Assembly (NCBI GenBank): GCA_947652605.1
Contig: OX393583.1
Location: 11,449,222-11,513,221, forward strand
From: Elmis aenea
Taxonomy: Eukaryota > Arthropoda > Insecta > Coleoptera > Elmidae
Direction of reading: 5' to 3'
Length of the DNA stretch: 64,000 bases
Shown one piece after another: positions 11,784 through 23,680 of this stretch. How positions within the stretch are numbered: position 1 is the first letter of the stretch; every line of letters starts with the position of its first letter. Under the pieces are notes generated by a model. That model had not been told where the DNA came from. It saw only the letters and a program-made list of their open reading frames with translations, and ran no database searches. Position numbers and translations under genes: made by a program.

Positions 11784-13150
11784 ATATTGCTAACTAAACA
11801 GTTTTCTTAGCAACGTAGTTACATAGTGAGTTGGGCTGAATGTCTAATTAAACGAAATTTAAAATACAAATAAAAGTACAAATTAGTTTTTGTACATTAC
11901 GATTACCACTGGTCGATTTGCAATTGTGTGGGCTGCAACAGCTTTACAAACATTAACTATACTGTGTAGTGCCCTAGGCCGTAGAGGAACATTTGAAGGA
12001 CGTTTGTTGTAAACACTGGTAGGTACTGGTTAATGTCCAATGATTTCCGGGTACAATTTGTGACGACCACAGTCTACGGCAACACCTAAATCCAATCGAA
12101 CACAGGGAATTTCTTTAAAATAAACAACATCAAAATAATTTTATATATTTTTATTGGTTTATTAAATTTTTATACATATTTGATTCAGGAACATTTTACT
12201 GACATTCGTCATAAAAATCGTAGAATTTCATCTAACCCTAATTTGCTAATTATTATCAAACGAATTTTAATTTACAATGATTTGCAGAAGCCATAGATTT
12301 TGTAGGAATGCTCGACAATATTTTAAAGTGAATGACGCGTCGTTCAGTTTCAAGTATTAATAAAGCAAACCAACACAGATTTTAAAATTTCGAATGACTT
12401 TTTCACCTGCCTGGTTTTCATTTTGAATCTTTAGTTCCAGCTGTGGTTTAGTATATATGCACACCATATAAAATAGTATTTCAAAACCAAAATTCAAAAT
12501 GTTACAGGCTATTTTTACCAGTCGTGGTGATTAGATTTGACAACAAACAATACCAAGTAGTATAAACAAAAGAGCTCTAGGTAACCTTAGGTAACCTAAC
12601 AAAATTCATCCTTTACTACAATAATATAAAAATGTAGGTAATTTAAATTTCCTAATTTGATAAACCAGGATATGTAAGTAATGTACCTACTTATAATTGT
12701 ATGCAAAAACTTTGTTTCTTGCCTAAAAAATTAAACGTTTATTAATTGTTGAAATTTATTAAACAAAGATTTGAATTTTTTCTGTTTGGCTAATATTTAG
12801 TGTAGCAAAAGGTCACAAGTACAAAAATTTACCCAAAATTGATAACTTTGTTTTAATTTAAATGTTAAATAAAATTTTGATATATTCTTTAGGTATAATT
12901 TTGGGCCCGAGATAAAAATTTAAAGTTACTACATGACAAATTTTGTTCTATGGATTGGGGTGACTGAGTTTCGTGTTCCGATATGGACATCTAGTTTATT
13001 ATAAGAATTAAATTGTAGGTTAAATGTTTCAAATTTCAATTATATGAAATATGGTTTCAGATATTTACAACCGTTTTCATGATTACAGAAAAAAAAGGTA
13101 GATAAATCGCGTATTATATCGTATTATAATATACATTTGCAAAAAAATAG
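11784..13150. other. Mostly unrecognised sequence, possible Harbinger remnant
   Basis: No confident gene. On the minus strand, 11880-12125 gives a broken frame (RALHSIVNVCKAVAAH) that faintly recalls the C-terminal end of PIF/Harbinger transposases. The match is too weak to call. The rest is AT-rich with no visible structure. Confidence 0.3.
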
Positions 13151-13159
13151 TTATTTATG

Positions 13160-13500
13160 TACCAAGACAGTAAAGTTCGACTTTTTATCACGGGCGTGGA
13201 TCGTCTCGGCAAATAAGCACACGAGTGATAAAAAGGAACTTTACTGCCGAGGTGCGTATTAAATTTTTTCTGCAATTGTCAAAGAAATAGCGAAAAATCA
13301 AGCAAATACATAAAGTTTTACTTCATCTGTCAGATTCTCATTCCCTGTCAAATATGTATTTTTGAACAAAAGTGCGCTCAATTTTTCTAAATTCAACCAA
13401 TGGGCGTAGCGTATTTTATTTTTTTACTTCCTAAAAGTCTTTTTCACTGCCTTAAAGTCTTTTTTACTGCCTAGGCAGTAAAAATGATTATTACAGCCGC
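13160..13500. repeat. Small hairpin-forming repeat
   Basis: The arm CAGTAAAGTTCGACTTTTTA (from 13168) pairs with the complement GTGATAAAAAGGAACTTTAC (from 13225), with a GC-richer loop of about 33 bp. Additional CAGTAAA or TTTACTGCC words follow up to 13500, including CTGCCTAGGCAG. This could be a MITE, but the outer ends and a target duplication were not identified. Confidence 0.5.
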
Positions 13501-14186
13501 TTTTGGGTACTTATTGAGCTGGTTTAGTGACAATTGCAGAAAAAACATATTTAATGAAGTAAATGAAAATCCTTTTTGATGTTTTTAAGGAGATATGTTT
13601 TAATATTTTTGTAAAAGCTCCAACAAAATTTAACATGGCACCAAAACCAACTAACCGGCGTTGATAATTGTCAAAAATAGATGAACATCTAATAAGATAG
13701 TTGTATAAGGCCGAAGTTGCATTAGGAAAATGAGTGTAGATTTTCCCCATTCCTTAAAAATAAATAAAGTAAAGCAAATTACTTTATTTAACTTTTTCCT
13801 GAATAACTTTTGAACTAAGAGAACTACGACAACTTTTTTAGGATTAGACTTCAGCACAAAATTTTACAACGTTGCCCCATTTAGCTGACTTTGTCGCTTT
13901 CATACGTAGGTGGAATAAAAAGTTAACAGTGTATCATCATAGGCGTAGTTGAGGGGCAAGGGGGGTTAAGCTCCCCCTGAGTCTAGCATTAGTCCTGCCC
14001 ATGGCTTAGTAGAATGACTCAAGAGAGATTCAATAATTTGTTAATTATTACCTAACGTTAAAAGTGAAACTGTAAAAAAATTTAATCCCGAAGATATTCC
14101 TCCTAAATTTGTTTCCAAAGGAAACCGGAATATAGATTTTAACTTATACTTATAAGTCCAAATTCAAAATGTGCTTTTGTTTGTAA
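13501..14186. other. Non-coding stretch
   Basis: No gene recognised. A word AGGCGTAGTTGAGGGG near 13943 resembles the ends of repeats seen near 44205 and 45600 (TAGCTACGCCACT in complement). It may be one end of a hAT-like element. Confidence 0.3.
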
Positions 14187-14285
14187 CAGGGCTCGAAACC
14201 GAAAAAATTTTGGTTAACGGTTAACCGAAATCGAGAACTTTATTTTTTAAACGGTTTTTGGTTAAAACCCGTTTTTTCGATATTC
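14187..14285. repeat. hAT-like terminal fragment (CAGGGCTCG family)
   Basis: The segment starts CAGGGCTCGAAACC and is followed by GGTTAACGGTTAACCGAAA and GGTTTTTGGTTAAAACC. The same start and order occur at 56849. Only the left part is seen here. Confidence 0.55.
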
Positions 14286-14520
14286 TCCGGCCTCTTAGCA
14301 TAAACTTAATTTTTAAGGTGAGCCCATCATTAAAAACAGAAAAAAAATCTCTATCAAATAAGTATAAATTATAGGGGTACCTTGCCATTTAAAAAAAATC
14401 TATTGTTTTTCATTGCGCTTTTGTTCATCGAAAAAAAAATATTTGTCTTATGGTGCAAAACTAGTACCAAACAGCTTTTATTCAAAACATTTTTCCCTAA
14501 AGTGGATATTTTCTGATATA

Positions 14521-14993
14521 TACCGGGTGATTCAGTTTGACTGTCGCACCCCTATAACTTTCTAATTATTAAAAATAACCCCAACAAACCTTATATTTTT
14601 GGAAACAGCGACAAATTCTGTATTAAGTGATGTGCATTTGTTATCTCTACGACGACGTATGTCAAATCCGCGATAGGCAACTGTTTTTTCTTAAATAACA
14701 TAGTAAACCTTTTTTTTTGTTGATTCAGATAGAGAATTTAATTCTAAATCCGACCATGTATTAAAAAAGTATGCATACATAAGAAAATTTTCGAGAAAAA
14801 TCAGTTTATGTATGTAATTTAAAAAGAAAACAGTTGCCTATCGCGGATTTGACATACGTCATCGTAGAGATAACAAATGTACATCATTTAATAGAAAATT
14901 TGTCGCCGTTTTCAAATATATAAGGTTTGTTGGGGTTATTTTCAATAATTAAAAAGTTATAGGGGTGCGACAGTCAAACTGAATCACCCGGTA
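14521..14993. mobile_element. Palindromic MITE FB-J (complete)
   Basis: The element starts TACCGGGTGATTCAGTTTGA and ends with its complement at 14993. Inverted arms of about 190 bp share GACTGTCGCACCCCTATAAC, GTTGGGGTTATT and GATTTGACATACG or complements. The flanks are TA. The middle is unpaired and non-coding. This is a compact non-autonomous Tc1/mariner-type element. It lies just left of an older terminus ending GGACACACTGTA at 15025. Confidence 0.9.
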
Positions 14994-15025
14994 TAGCATA
15001 TTCCATACGTTTTGGACACACTGTA

Positions 15026-15694
15026 TATTCCTGCTAAACTTTTACCTGCTTTCCCAACGAATTTAATTAATTTTAAATATGACAAGGTTCCCTACAAACC
15101 AGCGACCATTTACTTGTAAGCCAACTGTGAAACTAAAAAACACAGAGGTTTCTGTCCAGAATTCCGTATTAAAAAAAAAACAAAGACAAGCGCAAAACAG
15201 ACCAATACTTTCTGTTAAAGCTTTGTTTCTCCGTGCCATAATAAATTATGAACCGAAGGTGTTGCCCTTCTTGCTTACTGCTGGCCGAACAAGTTGAAGT
15301 AGTTCAGCAAAAGTTTGACTCGTTCAGTAACGCCAACAAAACTTTGCAGCATGTGGGGGAAATGCTCTAGCAGTAGTGACGTGTAGAAGGTTATTCGAAA
15401 TTAGGAAATATGAGTACAGGGTACATTACTTTGCTACGTTAATTAAACTTGCTTACTTGATTGCGCGCTAATTTTTAATTCAGATGACTTTTTGACACGC
15501 CAAACCGTAATTTTAATAAACACCTGAAAGAAGTGAAACCCATTTTCATATTTTAAAATAAGTTTAATCCTTCGCGTTGAAGAGAAATACAAATCAACAC
15601 TTAAATAAGGGATATTGAAAAATGTTTCGACCATTTTGGCTAGAATATGGTTGTGTTGTTAAGATTGTATGTTCACGCGCCTGTATAAGTGTAT
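15026..15694. other. Non-coding stretch, nothing recognised
   Basis: No family was recognised. A 72-codon frame at 15079-15297 is lysine- and arginine-rich and without motif. The stretch stops at the GC-rich terminus at 15695. Confidence 0.35.
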
Positions 15695-16486
15695 AGCCGG
15701 TGTCCCACGGCCTGTGACTCGGCGAGCCTCGCGCGGCTCGCGGCTCGTGCTTGTAGGCTCGTGGTCTGCCGAATTCCGAGCTACGGCTCGTGGCTTGGCA
15801 AGTCGCGAGTCATGACGAGCTCCAACTTAAAGCTGAATCGCGCACGCTTTGCTTAGCGACAGTGAATCTCGTGGAGCGCCTGTAAGTTGCACACTTTTAG
15901 CTGGAGTGCGAGGTTTTGTTAATTTTACTTTGCGTAAGAAATTGAATTTAAAATAAAAAATATCGCACTGGCTGCGGCTTTTGCTGGTGTAAGTGAAGTC
16001 TTAAAAAGTAGAAGACAAAAACGGAGGTTTTGGGTGAAAGACTATAGTAGCAAGTTGTAATACCACAGCGACGAATGATATACTTTATTAGTACCACATC
16101 CGCTTCGCTGGCTTTCACGGTATTTTTTAATTCCTTTCTAAAGGATCTCCTCAAACTTTGATTTATTTTTCAACTAAATCTCAATTGGCTTCCGGAAATC
16201 CTCGTTCTTTTCAAAAGTCTATTATTTTTCTGTATGCCTTAACACGCAAATTTCTAATTTTGTATTCTTTACTTTTCATATATAAATTAATAGAATCCGT
16301 TATTAATTCTTTCGTCTACAGGCGGATATTCATCTTTAGACAACTACATATGTTTTGAACGACTAGCGTGTGGTAAACAGGTTTAAACAAGGGTTAAGAT
16401 TTTGTTAAAGTAAACATTTGTATATTTAGTGACAAAGTTATTCTCAAAGTGTTAACTTCATTATTGTTATATTCACAAAATAAAAC

Positions 16487-17785
16487 ATGTGGAGACCTTG
16501 GTGTGAGGAATCTCAAACGAACGAAGAAGTCGTATCAGAAAAAATTAAATCTCATCTTGGTATCCAAGCCAAAAATATAGTACTAAATGTCTATAAAAAC
16601 TTAAAAAATGAAAATAAAGAGATGTGTTATAAAGAAACAATTAAAAGAACGTCACAGTTAGCAGAAGTTAATTACTGTAGTGTTTATAACATAGTGAAAC
16701 ATGATGTTCAAGAACGAAAAACAAGAAATGATAATGGTGACAAAAAAAGTAAAAGCTGGAATATAGATATAATTCGAAGAACGCTTTATAATCTTTATAA
16801 ACAAAATATCGTAGCAACTATAGACAGTCTACATAATAAACTTACAGAAAATACAGATGTAACGTGCAGCAGATCAACATTATGGCGTACTTTAATTGAA
16901 AACGGTTTCAAATATCAGACAATTAATAAACGTCTCAATATTATGGAATGTGATAGAATAAGAAATTTGCGATACCAATATTTAGCAACAATTTAAAAAA
17001 ATCGAGACGAAGGTCGATTTATTTGTTATTTAGATGAAACGTGGTACGACACAAATGATACGATAAAGAAAGGATGGATCGACGACAAAAACGAATGCCA
17101 GCTAAACGTGCCTCATAATCGAGCAAAAAGAATAATCATTTTACACGCGGGCTCAGAAAATGGTTGGATTGAAGAAGTTTTGCTTTTTGCAAAAAATATT
17201 CCAAAAAGCCGTCTTGATTATCACGAAGACATGTCATCAAAGTTAATCGAAGAATGGTTTAAAAATAAATTGTTACCGGTGTTGCCAAAAAAAAGCGTGA
17301 TAGTGATGCATAATGCATCATATCATAGTAGACAAATAATAAAGGTTCCCGCTTCAAATAGCAGTAAAGATGAAATAAAACTATTTTTGGAGCAAAATAA
17401 TCTCTTCTACGAAGACACATATTCAAAGCATAAATTGTTGGAGGTACTTAAAAGAAAAAAAATTGAAAAACAATATTATGTTGACAATATTGCGATAGTA
17501 CATGGACATTCTGTTTTGAAATTACCTCCTTATCATTGCATACAATAGAATTAATTTGTGGGCAACTGAAAACACATTCGTCGCACGAATAATAACCCAA
17601 AATTTAGTGAAGCCACAATTATTGCAAAAACTAAAGATGCAATTTTGAATGCAACGCCCCAAAGTTGGAAAAATTCGATTGAACACGTCATTAAAATTGA
17701 GAATGAGTATTTACAATATGCAGATGTAAACCAAACTTGCATTATATCATTAGATGGTAATAACGAAAGTGATTCTGAAAATTAA
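16487..17785 (+). pseudogene. DDE transposase (IS630/Tc1-like, PPYHC group), decayed
   Basis: One frame from the ATG at 16487 runs to 17548 with a single TAA at 16994-16996. The coding then resumes in another frame to TAA at 17783-17785. The first ~165 residues look like a helical DNA-binding region. The catalytic part shows YLDETWYDTN (first Asp), KRIIILHAGSENGW, then MHNASYHS where the family has MDNASYHS. The second catalytic Asp is therefore His. LPPYHC precedes a small deletion and IELICGQLK, which holds the expected third Glu but has Cys for the usual Trp. A stop, a deletion and the Asp-to-His change make it inactive. It lies inside the GC-rich inverted ends and is the likely source of the element. 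Confidence 0.82.
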
Positions 17786-17845
17786 TTATGTCAGGTAGGT
17801 GTGTTATTTTATGACAATGATTTTAAATCTGATAAAAATGTTAGT

Positions 17846-18083
17846 TTTAAGGCTGGTGTATATCTACACACAAAACTGTTATTATTTAATACGCCTCTGA
17901 ACACTTAACAGATTTTCAAGGGATTATCTTATCTCTCCACGGGTGCCTAATAATAATCATTGCTAAATCCAGTAAGTCAGGTTAAAATATCTTGAAATGA
18001 ACTATACACACGCAATCTTTCGCGCGCGAAAGCATACACGTCCTTCAATCGCGCAGTAAAGCGTCTGTGTGTAAAGGCGGCTA
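17846..18083. repeat. Possible small nested MITE
   Basis: GGCTGGTGTATATCTACACA on the left faces TGTGTGTAAAGGCGGCTA on the right. The palindrome CTTTCGCGCGCGAAAG lies near 18017. The inverted match is imperfect and no target duplication is clear. The segment lies just after the transposase stop. Confidence 0.35.
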
Positions 18084-18419
18084 ATCTACCTACAAAACCT
18101 AGACAGCCGTGAGAACAGGTGCACGAGCGTGCTGAAGATCGTCATCCGTCGAGCCACAAGCCTTTGATGTCTGTCGATTTACCGCCATTTCACGGGAAAG
18201 GGCGAGCCACCACAAGCCACCACGAGCCTGTGCGTTCCCACGACTCGAGGTATGACAAACCTAGTCAGGCTCGCCGAGTCACAGGCCGTGGGACACCCGT
18301 TGAAAGGGCGAGCCACCACAAGCCACCACGAGCCATGCCGAGCCTGTGCTGTCCCACGACGCGAGGTATGACAAACTTCGCGTCAGGCTCGCCGAGTCAC
18401 AGGCCGTGGGACACCGGCT

Positions 18420-18900
18420 TAAGATAGATAATCTGTAAAAATTATTGATCGTTAATGTACAATATTTGAGGCAACTGAGAAAAAACTGAATGCAACTTAA
18501 AATAATAACCAGTGTTCCCAACTTTCTTAAAAAAATCCGCTAACGGCTAAATAGTGACATAATTTTTGAACACAAATTTCTTCTCCTTAGCAATGGCAAC
18601 AAAATTGCTGAGAATTGATCATTTTATTGATTAATAGAATAAAAAGTACTTGACTGCCATTACCAAAAATTTGAAAATTTAGGTGTGTAACCTTTAAAAT
18701 TCTTCATGGAAGATTTTTAGCAAAACATGTTACCATTCAACACTAAAGTCTGCGCAAAAAAAATTTAAAAATATATTTTTAGCTTAGGTTTTATTTTACC
18801 GTTGTTTTAAATATTTGACAGACACCAATGTTTTTGTGTAATCTAAGAGATAACATGAAATAAACTCATGTGGCAACAATTTTGTATGTATGTTATATTA
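18420..18900. other. Non-coding stretch, nothing recognised
   Basis: AT-rich sequence between the GC-rich transposon and the RTE-like LINE. No motif or repeat boundary was found. Confidence 0.35.
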
Positions 18901-20265
18901 CCGACAGAAACAAATGCGAAAATTATAGAGGTATGTTTTTTTTTTTTAGTACAGTAGAAAAAATATATGAAAGAATTTTAGAGGGAAGATTAATTAAGAT
19001 AACATTTTGAAAGAAATTTGAAAGAGGCGCAATGTGGCTTTAGGCCAGGTGGAAGCACGCAGGCTCTAATTTTTACGTTGACAGTTAAGTGAAAAAACAG
19101 TGGAACATTCAAAGATATCGTACTTGCGCTTTATCGATCTGTCTAAAGCCTTCGATAGAGTACCAAGGGAAAAGATCTGGGAGATATTGAAACAAAGTAG
19201 AGTGGGAGAAGAATTATTAAACGCCATCAAGAGTTTATATAAGAGTAGTAAAAATTATGTGCGAACCCATAACAGCAGTTCCCAGGAATTAATAACAACA
19301 GTGGGAGTAAGACAAGGAGGCACATTAAGTCCACTGCTCGTTATAATTTTTATGAATAAAATAATTAAAGAATGTAAGCAAAACACGAACTGGGGTTGGA
19401 ATAAACTAAAACCAATATCCTTAACAAAATTAGCCACAAAATTAGCCTTTGCAGATGATGTGGTGCTGTTAGCTAAAAGCGAAAAGGACTTGCAATTTAA
19501 TTTAGACGTGTGGGCAGATACATGTAGATATACCTAATATGAATATTAATATAACCAAGACAAAGGCTATGGTTATAGTTAAAAATCATGAACCAGTTAC
19601 AATTATGCTCGACAAAAAAAAAGATAAAGCAGGTAGAGAATTTTAAATATTGAGGACAATAATTGCAGAGAATGGTAAATTGGAGGAAGATCTGAATAAT
19701 AGAATAGCGGCAGCGACGAAATTTTACTACGCCACTAATAAATGTTTGATAAGCAAGAAGGAGATATCAACAAAACGAAGACGCGAGTTTTTAATGCATT
19801 GTACGTGTGTACGTACCCATTCTCAGGTACAGTTCAGAAACTTTGACACTAACACAAAAACGAAAACAAAGAATACAGGTACAGGAAATGAGATTTCTGA
19901 GAAGAATAGAGGGATGTAGACTGATCGATAAAATCAGTAACGAAAAACTCCGAAATAACCTAGGAGTAACAGATATCAAGAGAAAGATGGAGACGAATCA
20001 ATTAAGGTGACTTGGACATCTACTACGCATGCCAGAAAGTAGATGCGCAAAAATAGGATGGAAAATGAAGATGGAGGGAGAAAATAGAGAAAGACCAAGA
20101 ATAAAATGGGAAAAAGAAGTAAGGCAGAGACTAGAAGAAAAAGGAGTCAGTTGAAGAGATGTGCCACAATTAACTAACGATAGGCAGGAATGAAGAAACT
20201 TAATAGAGAAATAGAAAAGCATCCTTAGACACCGAAACGTACAAGAGGAACCGATTAAGAAGAAG
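18901..20265 (+). pseudogene. RTE-like LINE copy 1, reverse transcriptase and C-terminal region
   Basis: The copy starts at CGAAAATTATAGAGG, equivalent to the NCENYRG RT motif, so it is truncated 5' of the fingers. An open piece at 19100-19537 carries FIDLSKAFDRVPREK, GVRQGGTLSP and the catalytic FADD. The reading then changes frame repeatedly. Pieces include an ATKFYYA region and a C-terminal LGHLLRMPES followed by RPRIKWEKEVRQRL, typical of RTE-like proteins. The end near 20265 is AGAAGAAG-like without a clear poly(A) tail. The same family occurs at 59033-60680: the segment around CATAACAGCAGTTCCCAGGA is nearly identical. The clade assignment is from motif memory; dead because of frameshifts. 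Confidence 0.82.
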
Positions 20266-22670
20266 TGTATGTCAATTTTAAGATGCCCCTCTAAGCATTC
20301 TTAATTAACAACATTTTATTAAATTAGGTAATAATGTTTGTAATTATGACGTAACAGCGTTTTTCAAAATGACTATTTTGAAAAAAATTAAGTGAACATT
20401 TAAAAAATTGTTTAAATAATTTTTTCGTAATTTATTAATTTAAAACTTGTGACAGATCACATTTTTACATAAGCTAAATATTTTTATCATTTTCCGTTGT
20501 TCTGTCATTTTGGATTAACGGAAACTTCTATTTAAACTATTTTAGTCATTCTGTGAGATATCAACAACAATAGCACAATTTGTTATGTGTTACTTAAAGC
20601 TTTGTCGATCATTTATCTTTAAAATTTAAAATTTTAATGTCTGGAGCAAGCACACAAATACTCACACAGACCATCGCAACGGCAAAAGTAAAAAGGGTAA
20701 TTGAAACAATATTAAGTGTTTAATACGCAACATGGAAGTGCTTTTTGGAATAAATATAGGCATTTAAAAAAAGTAACAGAAAAATTTAGATAAACATACC
20801 TTTACGATTATACATAATTGGGCTTAACTAACTAGAGTTTATTTTAAGCTCATCTTTAATTACTTTCAAAAGTAAATTTTAAGGTAATTTTGTCCTACAA
20901 ATCATTGTGCTTCAATTTAAAATTCCTCGAGTCTTGAGAAATTTTGAAGAATTTGCGAATTTTAGTTTTTATTAAAAATTGATAATAGTGCAGATAAAAC
21001 ATACATAATTAAAAAAAAAAAACAATCAGTCACTGACGCTTAAAATATCATTTAAAAAACTTTTCTTTACCGTAGTAACCACACAAAAGCGTTAACTTAA
21101 AATAATCTGCAAATATTTTATTTTATCTGCTCTAGCTGAAAAACATTTATGGTTAAGAATGGTGTCTCTTTTTTTGCAGTATTTACAGAGTAAAGTTGGC
21201 AACACTGGTTTATTTTTAATAGGCAAAATTTCTTATAAATCGTTGCCCAACATAATGCTAATGCAACACACTTTTTAAGTCTAACAATAACGAAGTTATC
21301 CTTGTAGAACCACAAATCCTGTCACTCTCCTATGTCAACCTTTATGCCGAAAGTTAATTTGACTTCAAATCAGCTTTTCTGTACATGACTTTTCCCATTT
21401 TTTGTGCGATCGTACCAGAAACAGTTGTTTGACGGACGCGTTAGCAACCTTAAAGTACTGCATTTCCGGCCCTATCCTTAGCAACGGCCGCTACAGGGTA
21501 CGAAAAAGATCATTTGCATTAAGGAGAACGAATATAAGTTCTCTGAGATTATGGCTTCCCCGCTAAGGGTAGTGACGTAGAGGTCTTTAGGTTGTTAACT
21601 CTCAGGTAGTTTATAACCTAATATTTTCGTGCTGACACTGTTACTGAATACTGAATAAAAAATTAGTGTTGTAATACGTATGTTCTACGTTATGTAATTA
21701 ATAATTAATCAATGTTTAAATTTTTGAGTAAAACATTGCAATCGCACAAAAAAAGGTTATTTAAATTATGTACAGAATTATGCAAGTACGTTTCCACCGC
21801 TAACAGCATACGCCGTCATCTGTCAGTGACAGAATGTCACGTAGTTTTTAACCTACATTTTTGAAAAATACTCAAAATTTAAATTGTTTTTAATTCTATC
21901 GCACAAAAAATGTAATATGCACCTCGGCCAAAACGTACTTTTTCGGCCGCGTCTGGTTTGCTGGCTGAGACGTAGTCGCTTTGGCCTTGATACATAAATA
22001 AGTATTTTGCAATAACTTATAAAGTTTATAGAGTAAAGGAAATTTTCTAGTAGGTACACACAATACTTCATAAAAGGTTTAAATAAAGCGGTTATTGTAG
22101 TATCTTACAACAACTACTAACAAATTAAAATGGAAATAAAATGGTACGTGATAAATTTTAAAGAAATGTTTTAGTTTAGTAAATCCATTTTAGACTACTT
22201 TTTAAAACGTGCAATATATTCACATTTGGTTACCATTTTGGTCTGCTCAATATTGTTTGTTGCTAAACTTTTTGATAGCCACAACTTCTTCACATACAGT
22301 TTTAAAGGTGTGAAACATGACATGTTTAAATACGAAAATCATAAATTAAACCAATCGAAAATTAACGATTTCTGACGGTACTAGCATTGAAACATGTCAT
22401 GCCTCAAGATTCTATGGGCAAATACAAAAATTATTTTTACAAATAGAAATTACATCAGCTGTCTGCTATTAGGTAATTATTTTTATTTAAGGCATATATT
22501 TTCGTATATGTTGCAATAGATAGAGTATTTAGGTGCAAGCAAAAGTTAATTAAACACATACCATATAAATTCAAAACAATAACTTTATTATTGTAAAATT
22601 CAAACCAATTCATGTTACAGACTTATAGTGCGATAAAAAAATTATATATAACATAGTAACAAAAAACACT
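20266..22670. other. Long stretch without confident features
   Basis: No transposon or exon is supported. A 28-codon frame starts at the ATG at 20637 (MSGASTQILTQTIATAKVKR); it may be chance. Between 21300 and 21640 the sequence is less AT-biased and lacks repeat features, so it could be unique sequence. Nothing else stood out. Confidence 0.35.
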
Positions 22671-23680
22671 GTTGCCCGATTGCACAAAGCTGTGTCAATA
22701 TTTAACGGACGGTTAACTCTTGCCAACTAAACAATGTCATTGTTGTTGCAATGGAACGATGTTTAACGGCTCCGTAAACTCGAACCATACTTCATGCAGG
22801 CAGGCTTTTTAAATGTTAATGCCTGTAAGTTGTAAGATATTTCCAAGTTTTTAGAATGAATGGTTAACTCTAGGCATGTTTTGTGTTCGGTTTTGTTAAA
22901 TATTACCTAAAAAACGGTTGTTAGTGGTCAATAAAATATAAACCTGAATATAATATTCATCTCGGTACTCCCAAAGTTGTGTTAAATGGTTCAAGACGTA
23001 TTGAACTAAGTGCATAAATACAGGGTAGAAAGGATGGTGTCAGTTTTAACACCAAAATGACAAAAATCAGACTATATAGTAGGGTGGATTGCTCTTATAT
23101 GGGATTTTTTTTTTAAATTTCGATTTCGGGTGGTGCGCGATAGATGCCCTGGTAACTTTTAATTAATCATGCAAATTTAAAAAAAAAATCATAATTGGAA
23201 GTACTGCCCCAAAGTCGTCAAAGTTTTCGAGAATTTACAAAAAGTTACTTCAAATTAAAATGTTTTTGTTCTCTTTTTAACAATGAATTTTTGGTACATT
23301 ATCACAGTTTATGCTTTTAATTATTAAAATAACAATGTAACACACCGTTTTTCCTACTTTCCCGGGTAATTTTTTTGTCACGTGCGCGTTGTGTGCGCGG
23401 GTAGTGCAGCGGATATGTCATTTAGCATCCCTTCGCTTTATAGTTTCAATTTTTTTTCAGGAAGAGATCACGTTTGGTTCTGATTTTGAGTTATTGAGAT
23501 TTGATAGTGTGATTTTTTTGTAATAAAAGTGCAAACGTTTACGTAGCAGTGATACAAACTGTCCTATATTTGGTGTTGGGAAAGAATTCCCGAATAGTTT
23601 GTTACCGACGCATGAAGGCATGAAGGCATGATAAAATATTTTATTTACTTCTCGCAAACCATAGAAAACGATTCCAGGAT
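22671..23680. other. Unresolved repeat-like sequence
   Basis: The segment from TTGCCCGATTGCACAAAGCT (about 22675) reads like the end of a MITE, but no partner was found. TACAGGGTAG occurs at about 23020. The part from 23080 to 23680 leads into the pseudogene at 23680 and may be its 5' leader. A triplet of GCATGAAG-type words lies near 23613. Confidence 0.35.

Larger units (their letters stand above)
15695..18419. mobile_element. DNA transposon with GC-rich inverted ends
   Basis: The left end AGCCGGTGTCCCACGGCCTG and the right end, its complement finishing at 18419, match perfectly for about 35 bp. The left subterminal part is rich in CTCG and GGCTCG words. The right side carries the terminal region twice: one copy ends near 18296 with GGGACACCCG and the second ends the element. 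Both copies are preceded by GGGCGAGCCACCACAAGCCA. A transposase pseudogene lies inside at 16487-17785. No clear target duplication was found: the flanks are GTAT and TAAG. A further small repeat may be nested at about 17846-18083. Confidence 0.8.

Noticed and set aside
11880..12125. PIF/Harbinger C-terminal remnant on the minus strand
   Set aside because: Resemblance is limited to a VNVC-x-A-like phrase. Not enough to annotate.
18119..18427. 102-codon open frame rich in His, Pro and Arg
   Set aside because: It lies entirely in the duplicated GC-rich right end of the transposon at 15695-18419. The openness follows from repeat composition.
20637..20722. Short ATG frame MSGASTQILTQTIATAKVKR as a first exon
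   Set aside because: Only 28 codons, no convincing donor and no neighbouring exon found.
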